Notes under the pieces: model-generated
Databases searched by the model: none
Told to the model about the DNA's origin: nothing
What the model saw: only the letters and a program-made list of their open reading frames with translations
Part shown: positions 1-6,865 of the stretch, piece by piece
Layout: every line of letters starts with the position of its first letter
Numbering within the stretch: the first letter of the stretch is position 1
DNA from: Promethearchaeota archaeon
GTDB taxonomy: Archaea; Asgardarchaeota; Lokiarchaeia; Sigyniarchaeales; SOKP01
DNA: 46,416 bases
Assembly (NCBI GenBank): GCA_016839585.1
Contig: JAEOTZ010000077.1
Location: 1 to 46,416, forward strand
Reading direction: 5' to 3'
Position numbers and translations under genes: made by a program

Positions 1-1
1 A

Positions 2-271
2 AGCCAAATAGAAAAAGTGATTGATATTGTGGTAGCACATAAATTTCAAAACCCAAAGGAGCTAGAGAAACAGTTATTAATTGATGCAGATGCGATGTCT
101 GATGCCTTCAAAGAACAATTCTATAGCGACATTGAATCATATAATACAACTCCTCAAGAGCATTATGAATTTAGAAAAAGAAATGAGTTCTACACAAAAA
201 CAGCAAGGGAACTGTTTGATAGAGAGATGGAGACTAGAAGAAGAGAAATTCAAACATTTCTTTTCAATTAA
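2..271 (+). CDS. HD-domain hydrolase, C-terminal part (partial)
   Basis: The reading frame is open to the left edge, so the true start lies outside the window; the GTG at 17 is internal. About 90 residues are visible. The segment ELEKQLLIDADAMSD resembles the late helix of HD-superfamily phosphohydrolases, where a DAD/DAxxLSD-like motif follows the metal-binding His-Asp residues, and a histidine lies just before it (VVAHKF). The tail is a charged helix ending at TAA 269-271. The metal-binding HD pair itself would be upstream and is not seen. The family cleaves phosphoester bonds of nucleotides or other small molecules; the substrate cannot be inferred. Downstream lies decayed sequence, so no operon partner is visible. 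Confidence 0.55.
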   Translation, partial: SQIEKVIDIVVAHKFQNPKELEKQLLIDADAMSDAFKEQFYSDIESYNTTPQEHYEFRKRNEFYTKTARELFDREMETRRREIQTFLFN

Positions 272-390
272 ATACAATGCCTTTATTCGGCTTCAACTTT
301 ATAAATTTTATTAATTTCCTTGAAATGTAATAGTCATTAATGTATACTTTACTTACAAAAAGTAAATACATGTGATTTCACTTATATAAA

Positions 391-414
391 GAATAAAGGC
401 TCATCTCTTTATTC
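391..414 (-). terminator. hairpin at the end of the minus-strand frame 401-811
   Basis: GAATAAAG (391-398) and CTTTATTC (407-414) form a perfect 8-bp inverted repeat with an 8-nt loop. It overlaps the TGA of the minus-strand frame (401-403). It could be a terminator or chance AT-rich symmetry; no long T-run follows on the minus strand. Confidence 0.25.
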
Positions 415-811
415 TCTCATTTGTATTTGAGAGTAAAATGCAATAAAAAGAAATATCCTGATCTTTAATAATATATTCCTGTTGATATTGTTTATATCCA
501 TAATCCCTTAAAAGATCAAATAAGGATTTTATCCAAGATGAATAATTTTCCTTGAATATATTTAGATCTTCATTTTTTTCAAACTTTAGGATTAGAAGTA
601 CTTGTCTTTTTGAAATTATTATAGGATATCCATTCTCTAATGTAGAGCTGAATAGACTTTTTAAAATTCGAACTTCAAATTCATTGAATTTTAACTTTAT
701 TCTATTAAGATTTTTAAGATTAATACTCCATTTTTCTAATTGAATGATGAGATCTATAAATAAATTATAAAAGAAATTGAAAGTGAATGGGGTAAAATTA
801 TACTTGATTTC
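401..811 (-). pseudogene. open frame of 136 codons without a canonical start
   Basis: On the minus strand a frame runs from after TAA (812-814) to TGA (401-403) without any ATG, GTG or TTG. The translation looks like a genuine soluble alpha/beta protein in its last 110 residues (for example ENGYPIIISKRQVLLILKFE, then SSWIKSLFDLLRDYGYKQYQ). The first 20 residues are Phe/Asn-rich and look non-coding. I do not recognise the family. The most economical reading is a gene that has lost its 5' end. A non-AUG start or an assembly indel that moved the start into another frame are alternatives. It is flanked on the upstream side by frameshifted plus-strand coding remnants, which favours decay. Confidence 0.4.
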
Positions 812-1048
812 TTAAATAGAAATCATGAATTTATAATATATGGTACATGAAATCATTAAATTTCTTAATAATCAAATTCTTTATAATGCTTTTTTGTTTA
901 AAGAATCAAATTTAGAAGTTTATAAGGAAAATATTAAGAATTTAAAAAACAAAAAGAATGAGTTTAGAAAAAATGCTAAGATTAAGAGTGGAATTTGAGG
1001 AGTATGGTAATGTAATAATAGGAAAGAAGGAGGATATGAATGATAAAT
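764..1048 (+). pseudogene. frameshifted remnant of a small gene
   Basis: Three consecutive frames read like pieces of one protein. Frame 764-850 gives ...ESEWGKIILDFLNRNHEF...; the next frame, from 843, gives VHEIIKFLNNQILYNAFLFK... and then KNLKNKKNEFRKN. A third frame, entered near an A-run at 968-973, gives MLRLRVEFEEYGNVIIGKK and stops at 1046-1048. The last piece can also be read as a free 30-residue ORF from ATG 958. It overlaps the start of the next gene (ATG 1040) by 9 bp, as in a coupled operon. No family recognised. Two frameshifts indicate decay or base-call errors at homopolymers. Confidence 0.35.
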
Positions 1049-1351
1049 AATAATAAATTTCTAATGAAATTAAATAAAGAACAATTTCAAATTCTATTTC
1101 CTATAAGAGAGCATACTATTACCACTATAAACCTTGATGGAAGTATTGAAAGTGAAATAATGTCTATACCAGATGATTGTATTTTATGCAATTACGGTTG
1201 TAATAAAAATATGATAAACGATGAGCATTTTTATTTATTGATGATTGACATTGATTTAAGTCAAGGAACGATATGTAAAGATTGTAAAGAAAGTTATTTC
1301 AATGAGTTAGAAATTATAGATTTTAAAGAAATTTATGAGAGACAGTTTTAA
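1040..1351 (+). CDS. small cysteine-pair (putative zinc-binding) protein
   Basis: A 103-residue protein with four cysteines in a CxxC...C plus CKDC layout (CILCNYGC near residues 47-54 and CKDC near 80-83), which suggests a treble-clef or zinc-ribbon-like metal site. The start is well supported: a strong Shine-Dalgarno AAGGAGG lies just upstream of the ATG. The middle (EHFYLLMIDIDLSQGTICKDC) has alternating hydrophobics typical of a beta strand next to the site. There is no signal peptide or membrane segment, so it is probably cytosolic. It overlaps the end of the frameshifted remnant upstream and may once have been translated with it. Function unknown; a nucleic-acid or protein-binding adaptor is only a guess. 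Confidence 0.6.
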   Translation: MINNNKFLMKLNKEQFQILFPIREHTITTINLDGSIESEIMSIPDDCILCNYGCNKNMINDEHFYLLMIDIDLSQGTICKDCKESYFNELEIIDFKEIYERQF

Positions 1352-1528
1352 TTATTGAAAATCATATTTTCAACATTAAGTTTATAATTTATAAAAAAAG
1401 AGTGGACCTAGAGAACTGAGAAGATATAGACAACTTGTTTGAGTTATGAAACTGACGATTAAATTAAAAAGAATTATATGTTTTCCATTTTTTTTTATTT
1501 TTAATTTAACTTTTTTTTTGGAACTAAA

Positions 1529-1867
1529 CTATTCAATTAGAGTTGAATAAAACACAGCTTGGTTTATTAGAATTAAAAAAAGACTTACAGCAAAATATGG
1601 TATGATATCATAAATTGATGTAATTTGCGGGTGGGAATATTTCATTAAATAAACCAATGTAAGGATAAAGATGAGATCAAATGGAATTAAATACAATAAA
1701 TCAAGAATCAAAATTAAAGTTAAATCTGAAAATGAAAAAGAATTATTAATAAAAATAAATGTGAAAGTTAACAAGAATAATAGAGCTATTCCAGCAAGCA
1801 ATCTTCTTCTAATCTTTTTTAAGTGACCATTTTTCTCTACTTCTATATTATCCTCTTCCTTATTCAA
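1529..1867 (-). CDS. small integral membrane protein, about three TM segments
   Basis: A 112-residue hydrophobic protein. After a charged cytosolic N-terminus (about 20 residues, Glu/Asp/Lys-rich), hydrophobic stretches lie near residues 22-42, 48-72 and 85-108. The basic KKIRRR before the first segment suggests the N-terminus is inside. No conserved motif is visible and I do not recognise the family. Upstream on the minus strand is an AT-rich region with TATA-like TTATAAAT elements around 1935-1960. It lies next to another small membrane protein (2012-2491) in the same orientation, separated by about 145 bp, so each probably has its own promoter. Confidence 0.55.
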   Translation of the reverse strand: MNKEEDNIEVEKNGHLKKIRRRLLAGIALLFLLTFTFIFINNSFSFSDLTLILILDLLYLIPFDLIFILTLVYLMKYSHPQITSIYDIIPYFAVSLFLILINQAVFYSTLIE

Positions 1868-2011
1868 GTTTTTTACTCTATTACTATTAATTTTATCATT
1901 TAAAAATTTATTATATATTTAATTAGCATTCTATTATAAATATACCCACTTATAAATGTTTCCTTATGTTCCAAATAACATCTTAAGATATTACATATTT
2001 TAGTGCTATTA

Positions 2012-2491
2012 TTACATCTTTTTTTCATTTTTTTGTCTTTCTATTTTATCAGAAACTTTACCTACAATTCCCATCAAAAATAAAATTAAACCTACTTTTA
2101 GTACAACATCATAGACATGACCAATTGGAGATACATTAAGATTAACATCTATTAAAAATGGAAACAAAATAACTAAAATTAATAAATTTATTCCTCCGAT
2201 TACAAGCATAATTTTAAATGACTTACTGTTGTTTGTAATCTCTTCCTCACTCGTTTCTATGAATAGTCTTCTCCATAGAAAAAGAAGAAATAAGCTCATC
2301 CCTACCAGTGTAATTAAGTCAACAAATAAATTCATAATCCTAAATTGCCTCTCCACTGTATTTAATAAATCTCCTCCTCTTTGGATTAAATTAATTAATT
2401 GAAATAATCCTACAAAGGTGTCAAAAATTAAAAAGTAAAAGCTAACACAATATATAATAATAAAGTATGATTTTTTTTGGATCTGTAGCAC
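2012..2491 (-). CDS. integral membrane protein, about four TM segments
   Basis: A 159-residue protein. The apparent start is GTG (codon at 2489-2491) with a GGGAA-type ribosome site just before it. Hydrophobic stretches lie near residues 8-35, 52-72, 92-113 and 123-142. The loop RRLFIETSEEEITNNSKSFK between segments 2 and 3 is charged, and the tail KVSDKIERQKNEKKM is strongly basic, placing both probably in the cytosol. The architecture (paired hydrophobic hairpins, no catalytic motif) resembles DUF-type small membrane proteins common in archaea. I cannot name a family. It lies just downstream of the interrupted gene 2519-2773, only about 27 bp away, and could belong to the same transcript as the GOLPH3-like operon. 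Confidence 0.55.
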   Translation of the reverse strand: MLQIQKKSYFIIIYCVSFYFLIFDTFVGLFQLINLIQRGGDLLNTVERQFRIMNLFVDLITLVGMSLFLLFLWRRLFIETSEEEITNNSKSFKIMLVIGGINLLILVILFPFLIDVNLNVSPIGHVYDVVLKVGLILFLMGIVGKVSDKIERQKNEKKM

Positions 2492-2518
2492 TTCCCTATT
2501 ATAAAAATAGATTTACGA

Positions 2519-2773
2519 TTATATTAATAATAAAACATATCCAAATATTAATAAACCCATTCCAATATACTCTAAAGCAATAAAAATATGTTCATGAGCA
2601 AGGATTCAATTTTTACTTTTTAGATAATTATATCTATGTTTTGAGAAGTCATCAGGAAATGATACAATAATCGGAATCTGTTTTTCACTACAATATTGCT
2701 TTAATGAATCTTCAAATTTTAAAAATTTGGTTATCCAATTTTTACCTCTGATATTTAACTGAAATTTCTCCAT
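2519..2773 (-). pseudogene. small gene interrupted by an in-frame TGA before a TM tail
   Basis: The ATG (2771-2773) directly follows the TAA of the upstream gene, typical of translational coupling. Fifty-five codons are read to TGA (2606-2608). The same frame then continues for 28 codons to TAA (2519-2521) and encodes a hydrophobic tail (FIALEYIGMGLLIFGYVLLL) that would make a good C-terminal membrane anchor. The 55-residue part is soluble and basic (PIIVSFPDDFSKHRYNYLKS). One reading is a single nonsense mutation in an 83-residue tail-anchored protein. Selenocysteine use seems unlikely since the position lacks a redox context. No family recognised. Confidence 0.45.
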
Positions 2774-3160
2774 TTATTTCAATTCTATTTCTATTTTTAT
2801 ATATTCGACCCCCCCAATCCATGAACCAATACTTACAATACTTATATTAATTTTTTCAATCTTTTCAACTGCTTCATCAATTTCTAATTTATAATTTTTG
2901 TATGATTTAAAATTCACTTCTGTAAACTGAATTTCATATTGGTTTTTTCCTTCCTTTATGATACTTCCACCAAATCTTATGATTAAAGGCTCACCAATGA
3001 GAATTAATATTATGATTATCTGCCATTTTGTAACTTCATTATATGAAAAATCATTCCAAACCATTCCACATAAAGAGAATAAGAATATATTTAATAAGAT
3101 GATAATTCCTATTCCGTTAGGTATTAAAGCTGATGCACGATACGTATAAGAAACATTCAT
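2774..3160 (-). CDS. two-TM membrane protein in the GOLPH3-like operon
   Basis: A 128-residue protein. The N-terminal half carries two hydrophobic segments (about residues 13-34 and 47-65) joined by a short loop. The C-terminal half is a soluble beta-rich domain (residues 70-128) with alternating strands (NQYEIQFTEVNFKSYKNYKL ... VEYIKIEIELK). The layout, a TM hairpin followed by a small beta domain, resembles PH-like membrane proteins such as the gene at 3873-4427, but the match is too weak to claim a family. It lies about 46 bp downstream of the GOLPH3-like gene and is followed without a gap by the interrupted gene 2519-2773. The four minus-strand genes probably form one operon acting at the membrane. 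Confidence 0.55.
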   Translation of the reverse strand: MNVSYTYRASALIPNGIGIIILLNIFLFSLCGMVWNDFSYNEVTKWQIIIILILIGEPLIIRFGGSIIKEGKNQYEIQFTEVNFKSYKNYKLEIDEAVEKIEKINISIVSIGSWIGGVEYIKIEIELK

Positions 3161-3206
3161 ATTCGTAGGATCTTTTTTTTATCTTATTTAATGTTATATT
3201 TTTACC

Positions 3207-3860
3207 TTAAAAAGTGGCCACAACGGCAGAAGCAGTAGTTCTTGCTCTTATTATGTCTTCTATAGCTTTAATTACTCCTAAGATCATTTCTCTTGTTTCA
3301 GAGCTGTAATATGAGGAATGAAGTAGTTCCTTAATTCTTCTTTTGACATACTTTCTATATTTTCTCATAAAATATACTTTTATTAGTCTGCATGCCTTCA
3401 TTAAGCTCAACAAACATAACAATTCGATATCAGGATTCATATTGTTTATTACAACATTTTTTACTTTTTCTAACAATGAATACTTAACTTCTGGTTCTGT
3501 TAAATAAAATCTCCGTGCTTTAAAACCACCGATTATAATTCCATGACTTTCTAAACGTTGATAAAAGTATAGAGAAGATTTTTTATAGAATTGTGATATT
3601 TTATTTAGCCAAGATCTCAATTTTAGTGGTCTTTTTGAGCGATATAAGAATACTAATATTTTATCTACGTATGGGAGTCCACTATGACAATAATTTAATA
3701 TTTTTAATTTTTTCCCATAAATTGAAACTTTCCCTTTAAGATATAAATCCAGTATCATAGCTCCTGCTAATCCTAAATCTTTAGTGGTGCGTCCTCTGGA
3801 ATAAATTTTACCTTTACTCTCATCAAGAAACATTAATAAAATCATTTCTGATATAAGCAT
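3207..3860 (-). CDS. GOLPH3/GPP34-family protein (Vps74-like)
   Basis: A 217-residue protein that follows the GPP34 (PF05719) pattern along its whole length. It starts with a hydrophobic helix and LLMFLDESKGKIYSRGRT, corresponding to the family's LLLLAL.dekG. Then come DLGLAGAMILDLYLKGKVSI (family: l.yalaGAlLlDLaLaGrI), a PLKLRSWL helix, and LYFYQRLESHGIIIG, corresponding to the family's Lerg.l. The RRFYLTEPEVKYSLLEKV strand, the CLLSLMKACRLIKVYF helix and a C-terminal AIEDIIRARTTASAVVA helix also fit. Eukaryotic GOLPH3 binds PI4P on Golgi membranes and retains glycosyltransferases; homologues also occur in actinobacteria. What the archaeal protein binds is unknown. It is the second gene of a minus-strand operon, 12 bp after a PH-like membrane protein. 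The assignment rests on pattern recognition and no search was run. Confidence 0.8.
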   Translation of the reverse strand: MLISEMILLMFLDESKGKIYSRGRTTKDLGLAGAMILDLYLKGKVSIYGKKLKILNYCHSGLPYVDKILVFLYRSKRPLKLRSWLNKISQFYKKSSLYFYQRLESHGIIIGGFKARRFYLTEPEVKYSLLEKVKNVVINNMNPDIELLCLLSLMKACRLIKVYFMRKYRKYVKRRIKELLHSSYYSSETREMILGVIKAIEDIIRARTTASAVVATF

Positions 3861-3872
3861 ATTAAATTACCC

Positions 3873-4427
3873 TCATTCCCAATATATTTTAATTTCTTTG
3901 GAATTATCATAATTTAAAGGTCTTTCCAAAAAACTGGAAACTAAATTACCTACTCTTTCGCATTTTTTTTTCTCTCCAACGTAAATTTTATTTCCTTTTT
4001 TCTTATTCTTTAGAAAAAACCTTAGGTCATACATAGAAGGTGGAAAATAATGACCTATCTGGTAAGAAATATATTCTATTTTAGATAAATCAAAGGCTCT
4101 ATTTCTTTTAAAACTAGGTGAAACTCTCTGTAAATGAACTTTGTTAAGTGATTTATCAAAAATCCATTCAAATCTACGATATCTATAATACGTGTAAATA
4201 CATACAATGGACAGAAAACCTATTGTAAAAAGGAATAATGGGATTAATGCATATAATGAAAAAATGCTTGATATTAAGAAAACTGCTAAGATTGGACTAT
4301 AAGCTACAGCTATTGTTTTATAAAAGTCATCACATTCGAGGGTATAATTTGTTTTAATTATTAACTCATCTTTTATTTTTGTCAAGAGAGTGTGTCCATC
4401 TATAATTTGTTCAATTTCAATAATCAA
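3873..4427 (-). CDS. membrane protein with TM hairpin and PH-like domain
   Basis: A 184-residue protein. The start is TTG (4425-4427), supported by GGGAGGGTAG just upstream. Residues 1-40 are beta-rich, residues about 42-83 form two TM segments, and residues 85-184 look like a bacterial PH-like (YcxB/bPH type) domain. Signs of this are FEWIFDKSLNKVHLQR, a DLSKIEYISYQ strand, a LRFFLKNK...KIYVG strand pair, and a closing helix (CERVGNLVSSFLERPL). PH-like domains of this kind sit at the cytosolic membrane face; the ligand is unknown. It is the first gene of the operon that contains the GOLPH3-like protein, so a shared role in membrane recruitment is a reasonable inference. The promoter would lie in the divergent region shared with the regulator gene at 4590. 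Confidence 0.6.
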   Translation of the reverse strand: MIIEIEQIIDGHTLLTKIKDELIIKTNYTLECDDFYKTIAVAYSPILAVFLISSIFSLYALIPLFLFTIGFLSIVCIYTYYRYRRFEWIFDKSLNKVHLQRVSPSFKRNRAFDLSKIEYISYQIGHYFPPSMYDLRFFLKNKKKGNKIYVGEKKKCERVGNLVSSFLERPLNYDNSKEIKIYWE

Positions 4428-4485
4428 CTACCCTCCCATCTTTACTCAAAATAAGAAACCTCTAATATATTAATTAAAAAGATTA

Positions 4486-4556
4486 TGTTCACAATAGATG
4501 AATAAATGTACAATATTTAAATATTAGTATGTACTTATGTACACATAGTGTGAACA
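4486..4556. promoter_or_regulatory. nested symmetric operator-like region between divergent genes
   Basis: TGTTCACA (4486-4493) and its exact reverse complement TGTGAACA (4549-4556) enclose TGTACA (4507-4512) and TGTACT (4530-4535). Both gaps between outer and inner elements are 13 bp, so the array is symmetric about 4521. A 14-bp palindrome AATATTTAAATATT (4512-4525) lies near the centre. Half-sites are spaced 19-23 bp, about two helical turns. The likely binder is the ribbon-helix-helix-type protein encoded just downstream at 4590. Confidence 0.55.
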
Positions 4557-4589
4557 TTATTAAATAACAATAAAAAAATTGAAGCTTAA

Positions 4590-5204
4590 ATGAGTAATAT
4601 AAAAAATCAAAAGGGTAAAAAAGATCAATCTGAAAAATTCCATATCCACACAACAATTTCAAAGCATACTAAGGAACTTATTGATGCTTATTCTGATATG
4701 GAAGATAATGATGGCAACAAGATTTTTGGCAAGAAATCTAAAGTCATTCAGCGAGCATTAGAATTACTAGATAACTATTATAACCCAAAAGATAACGATA
4801 TAGAGGTAATATGGTGTAGAGCCCGAGAAGAATTAAATATGGTATTAGTAGGCAAAACCACCTTTCTTTCATATATTTCAGGAAATAGAAAAAAAGCTTA
4901 TACAGATAACATCGCCGTTGAAGCTATTGAGTGGTATATTGGAAAAAGAAAGGAAGAAATGGATTTGGAGGAATTTTTAAAAGGGTTGAAAGGCATGTGG
5001 TACGCAGCGAATTACTTTAGAAAAATTGATATAATAAAATATGATGAAGGTGCTATACAAATGACTTTTAATCATGACTTAACAAGAGAATATGGTAAAT
5101 TCTGGGCAACTTATTTTAAAACTTTATTGGAAAATAATTGGAATTGCTCTGTACAAAAATCAGTACGAAATGAATCTTTTCACTTAATTATTAAAGAAGA
5201 ATAA
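4590..5204 (+). CDS. ribbon-helix-helix-type regulator with unknown C-terminal domain
   Basis: A 204-residue protein. After a basic N-terminus (KKDQSEK), FHIHTTISKHTKELIDAYSD forms a beta strand plus helix. GKKSKVIQRALELLDNYY then supplies the second helix of a ribbon-helix-helix DNA-binding fold. An insertion between the helices (MEDNDGNKIFG) is longer than usual. Residues about 70-204 form an unknown alpha/beta domain, with WYIGKRKEEMDLEEFLKGL... and a final beta-helix-beta pattern ending SFHLIIKEE, possibly a V4R- or effector-like domain. Cytosolic. The gene is divergent from the GOLPH3-like operon, and the symmetric element at 4486-4556 lies 33 bp before its ATG. Autoregulation and control of the operon are therefore likely but inferred. 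No strong Shine-Dalgarno is seen; AT-rich DNA precedes the start. Confidence 0.6.
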   Translation: MSNIKNQKGKKDQSEKFHIHTTISKHTKELIDAYSDMEDNDGNKIFGKKSKVIQRALELLDNYYNPKDNDIEVIWCRAREELNMVLVGKTTFLSYISGNRKKAYTDNIAVEAIEWYIGKRKEEMDLEEFLKGLKGMWYAANYFRKIDIIKYDEGAIQMTFNHDLTREYGKFWATYFKTLLENNWNCSVQKSVRNESFHLIIKEE

Positions 5205-5279
5205 TCATATTGAAAATCATATTTTCAAAGGATGGTACAAGATTTAAATATCTCATCTTTTACTTTTATTTTTTTTATA

Positions 5280-5765
5280 TCACCATTTATTTTCAGATGT
5301 ATTTCTTTTTTTCCTTCTGATAGTTTCTTGAAATTCAAGTAATATTCCTAGGTCTTTTTCTGTATCAAAGTATGCAACTTTTTGTTTCCCAATTATCCTC
5401 TGATGAATTATCTCATAGCCTTTATCAGTAAATTCTTTAACAACAGAATCTAAATCGTCAACATAAATTCCAAAGTGATGTAAACCTTCTCTCCCGGAGT
5501 CTAAAAATTCTTTAAATACGCATTCTCCTTTAATATGTTGAATTACTTCAATTTGAACGTTAAAAATCCTACTTATAGCTAACCTAGTTGATATCATAGA
5601 ATCTTTTCCTCTATATTTGCATAAGCTATCCTTTCTTTCAAGAAAAGCAAACTTAGCAAGCCCATAAACAGTTTCTAATAATTTTGCTTGCTTTTCAATA
5701 TCTTTGTACACATATCCAAGTTGATCAACTTTGAATTTCCCAAAATTAATGTCAATTCTTTCCAT
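5280..5765 (-). CDS. VOC-family (glyoxalase/methylmalonyl-CoA epimerase-like) protein
   Basis: A 161-residue protein with two beta-alpha-beta-beta-beta modules of the vicinal oxygen chelate fold. The first module starts FKVDQLGYVYKDIEKQAKLL, where the usual metal-binding His (vdHigyvv) is replaced by Gln. IEVIQHIKG supplies the second ligand region. The second module contains GLHHFGIYVDDLDSVVKEF, with the conserved His, and ends ILLEFQE, with the conserved Glu. The pattern is closest to methylmalonyl-CoA epimerase and glyoxalase I. The His-to-Gln change at the first ligand makes the substrate uncertain. Cytosolic, and no metabolic neighbour supports a specific pathway. The ATG is taken because it gives the canonical short N-terminus. 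Confidence 0.7.
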   Translation of the reverse strand: MERIDINFGKFKVDQLGYVYKDIEKQAKLLETVYGLAKFAFLERKDSLCKYRGKDSMISTRLAISRIFNVQIEVIQHIKGECVFKEFLDSGREGLHHFGIYVDDLDSVVKEFTDKGYEIIHQRIIGKQKVAYFDTEKDLGILLEFQETIRRKKRNTSENKW

Positions 5766-5841
5766 TTTTAATAAAAATCAATTTTTTTAATTAAAATTAA
5801 CCAAATTTTTTTTCAAATAGAACGAAATTATTTGGGATTAA

Positions 5842-6075
5842 ATTAGCTGTATAATCGCATTAGTCATTCCTCTAGCATTAATCATATCTGGAACAATAAA
5901 GAAAACAAAACGGAACACTTATTTTAAAAAAAAAACGATAATAGAGCAGCAAGAAGCAATTACTACTACATCCACGAGCACTACTCACACTCATCCAAAT
6001 TTCTGCCCTGAATGTGGTTCAAAAATAGGAAACATAAATCAGAAGTTTTGTGTAAGTTGTGGAAAAGAACTATAA
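5842..6075 (+). pseudogene. C-terminal remnant: TM segment plus zinc ribbon
   Basis: The frame opens after TAA (5839-5841) and has no ATG, GTG or TTG before its stop at 6073-6075. It encodes a TM segment (residues about 3-17), a basic stop-transfer stretch (KKTKR), a Ser/Thr/His linker and a perfect zinc ribbon, FCPECGSK...FCVSCGKEL. This is the usual tail of an archaeal membrane protein with a cytosolic ribbon, so the N-terminal domain seems to have been lost. Only about 76 bp separate it from the start of the VOC gene on the other strand. Confidence 0.5.
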
Positions 6076-6148
6076 TTGACGATCTCATAATAACCTTGAA
6101 ATACAAAAATTTAATTATTTGGGAGTGTTTTGATCTATAACATATAAT

Positions 6149-6220
6149 GGGCCTATGGATTAGTGGAAGATCGTTTCCTTGGCATGGAAAAGGCCGCGGG
6201 TTCAATTCCCGCTAGGTCCA
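6149..6220 (+). tRNA. tRNA-Ala(GGC)
   Basis: All four arms fold. The acceptor is GGGCCTA with TAGGTCC, including the G3:U70 pair that identifies alanine tRNAs. The D arm is GATT/GATC. The anticodon stem is TTTCC/GGAAA with loop TTGGCAT (anticodon GGC at 6181-6183). The T arm is GCGGG TTCAATT CCCGC. The discriminator base is A and CCA is not encoded. No intron. Confidence 0.95.
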
Positions 6221-6272
6221 TTATTACTTCTTGATTTTAGTGATATTATTTTATATAAATTATCTTTCTATC

Positions 6273-6470
6273 CCATAATAATTCTGGTTTATTGAGAGGA
6301 TTAACATCATAATTGGATTGAACAAAAGGGGTAAAAAGAAAAAAAGAGATTATCAAACTTCATTTATCAAAAACTCCCTTAATCAAAATTAGGAAAAAAA
6401 GGAAAAGAATTAGAGGTAATTCCGCTTCCTAGGTAGGCTGAATTGATAGTTGTCCAGCATTTCATTGAAA
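6273..6470 (-). repeat. diverged repeat, copy A
   Basis: This segment aligns by eye with 8466-8734 in the same orientation, starting at CCATAAT.CTTCTGGTTT-like sequence, passing GGGTAAAAAGAAAA, and ending in CAGCATTTC..TGAAA. It comprises the end of the LAGLIDADG-like remnant (minus strand) and its downstream region. The copies differ by many substitutions, and copy B has an insertion of 13-bp tandem repeats. Confidence 0.6.
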
Positions 6471-6775
6471 AGATCTTTACCAAGACCCATTTCAAAGCAT
6501 TCACCATGAATTTCCCTTCTGTTGATGGGACCTCCACTGGTTTTTTTGGCGATCTTGTAGTTCAGACCGAATAATTGTTGGATTTGTATAAGGAAATTCT
6601 TACTCCCACAATTGATTCTTGAAGTTCTAACTTTTCCATCGCATCATAATAACCAAGTAGAAAAGCTAAATATAGCTTTCGGTTATTAAGTTTTGGTAGT
6701 TGAATGGATTTAGATTTTGCTCGCCCCACTACAAACCCAAATTTACGAGTTTGCCAGAGATGTCAGCACTGTTTA
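6410..6775 (-). pseudogene. decayed LAGLIDADG-like protein
   Basis: On the minus strand, from about 6775, the frame reads KFGFVVGRAKSKSIQLPKLN and then KLYLAFLLGYYDAMEK, which resembles a LAGLIDADG helix (consensus FLaGlyDaDG; the final DG is changed to ME). A frameshift near 6600 leads to FLIQIQQLFGLNYKIAKKTS, GGPINRREIHGECFEMGLGK and DLFNEMLDNYQFSLPRKRNY, ending at TAA (6410-6412). An upstream in-frame TGA closes the 5' side. The conserved single-domain LAGLIDADG fold occurs in homing endonucleases and in WhiA-like regulators; which of these this was cannot be said. A second copy of the last 20 codons lies at about 8675-8740. It is locally less AT-rich than its surroundings, suggesting acquired DNA. 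Confidence 0.45.
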
Positions 6776-6865
6776 TTTTAAATAAAAAAAAAGTTGTTCA
6801 AAACTTGTGGATATTACTATAGTCCCCACTTATGGTAGATTATAAGAACTTTAAATAAAATATCC

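Noticed and set aside
2606-2608. TGA as selenocysteine codon
   Set aside because: No redox motif at the position, no visible downstream element resembling an archaeal SECIS, and the downstream part is just a hydrophobic tail; a nonsense mutation is simpler.
6149-6220. tRNA-Ala as a proven integration site
   Set aside because: I found no second copy of its 3' end in the window that would mark an attachment duplication, and no integrase gene.
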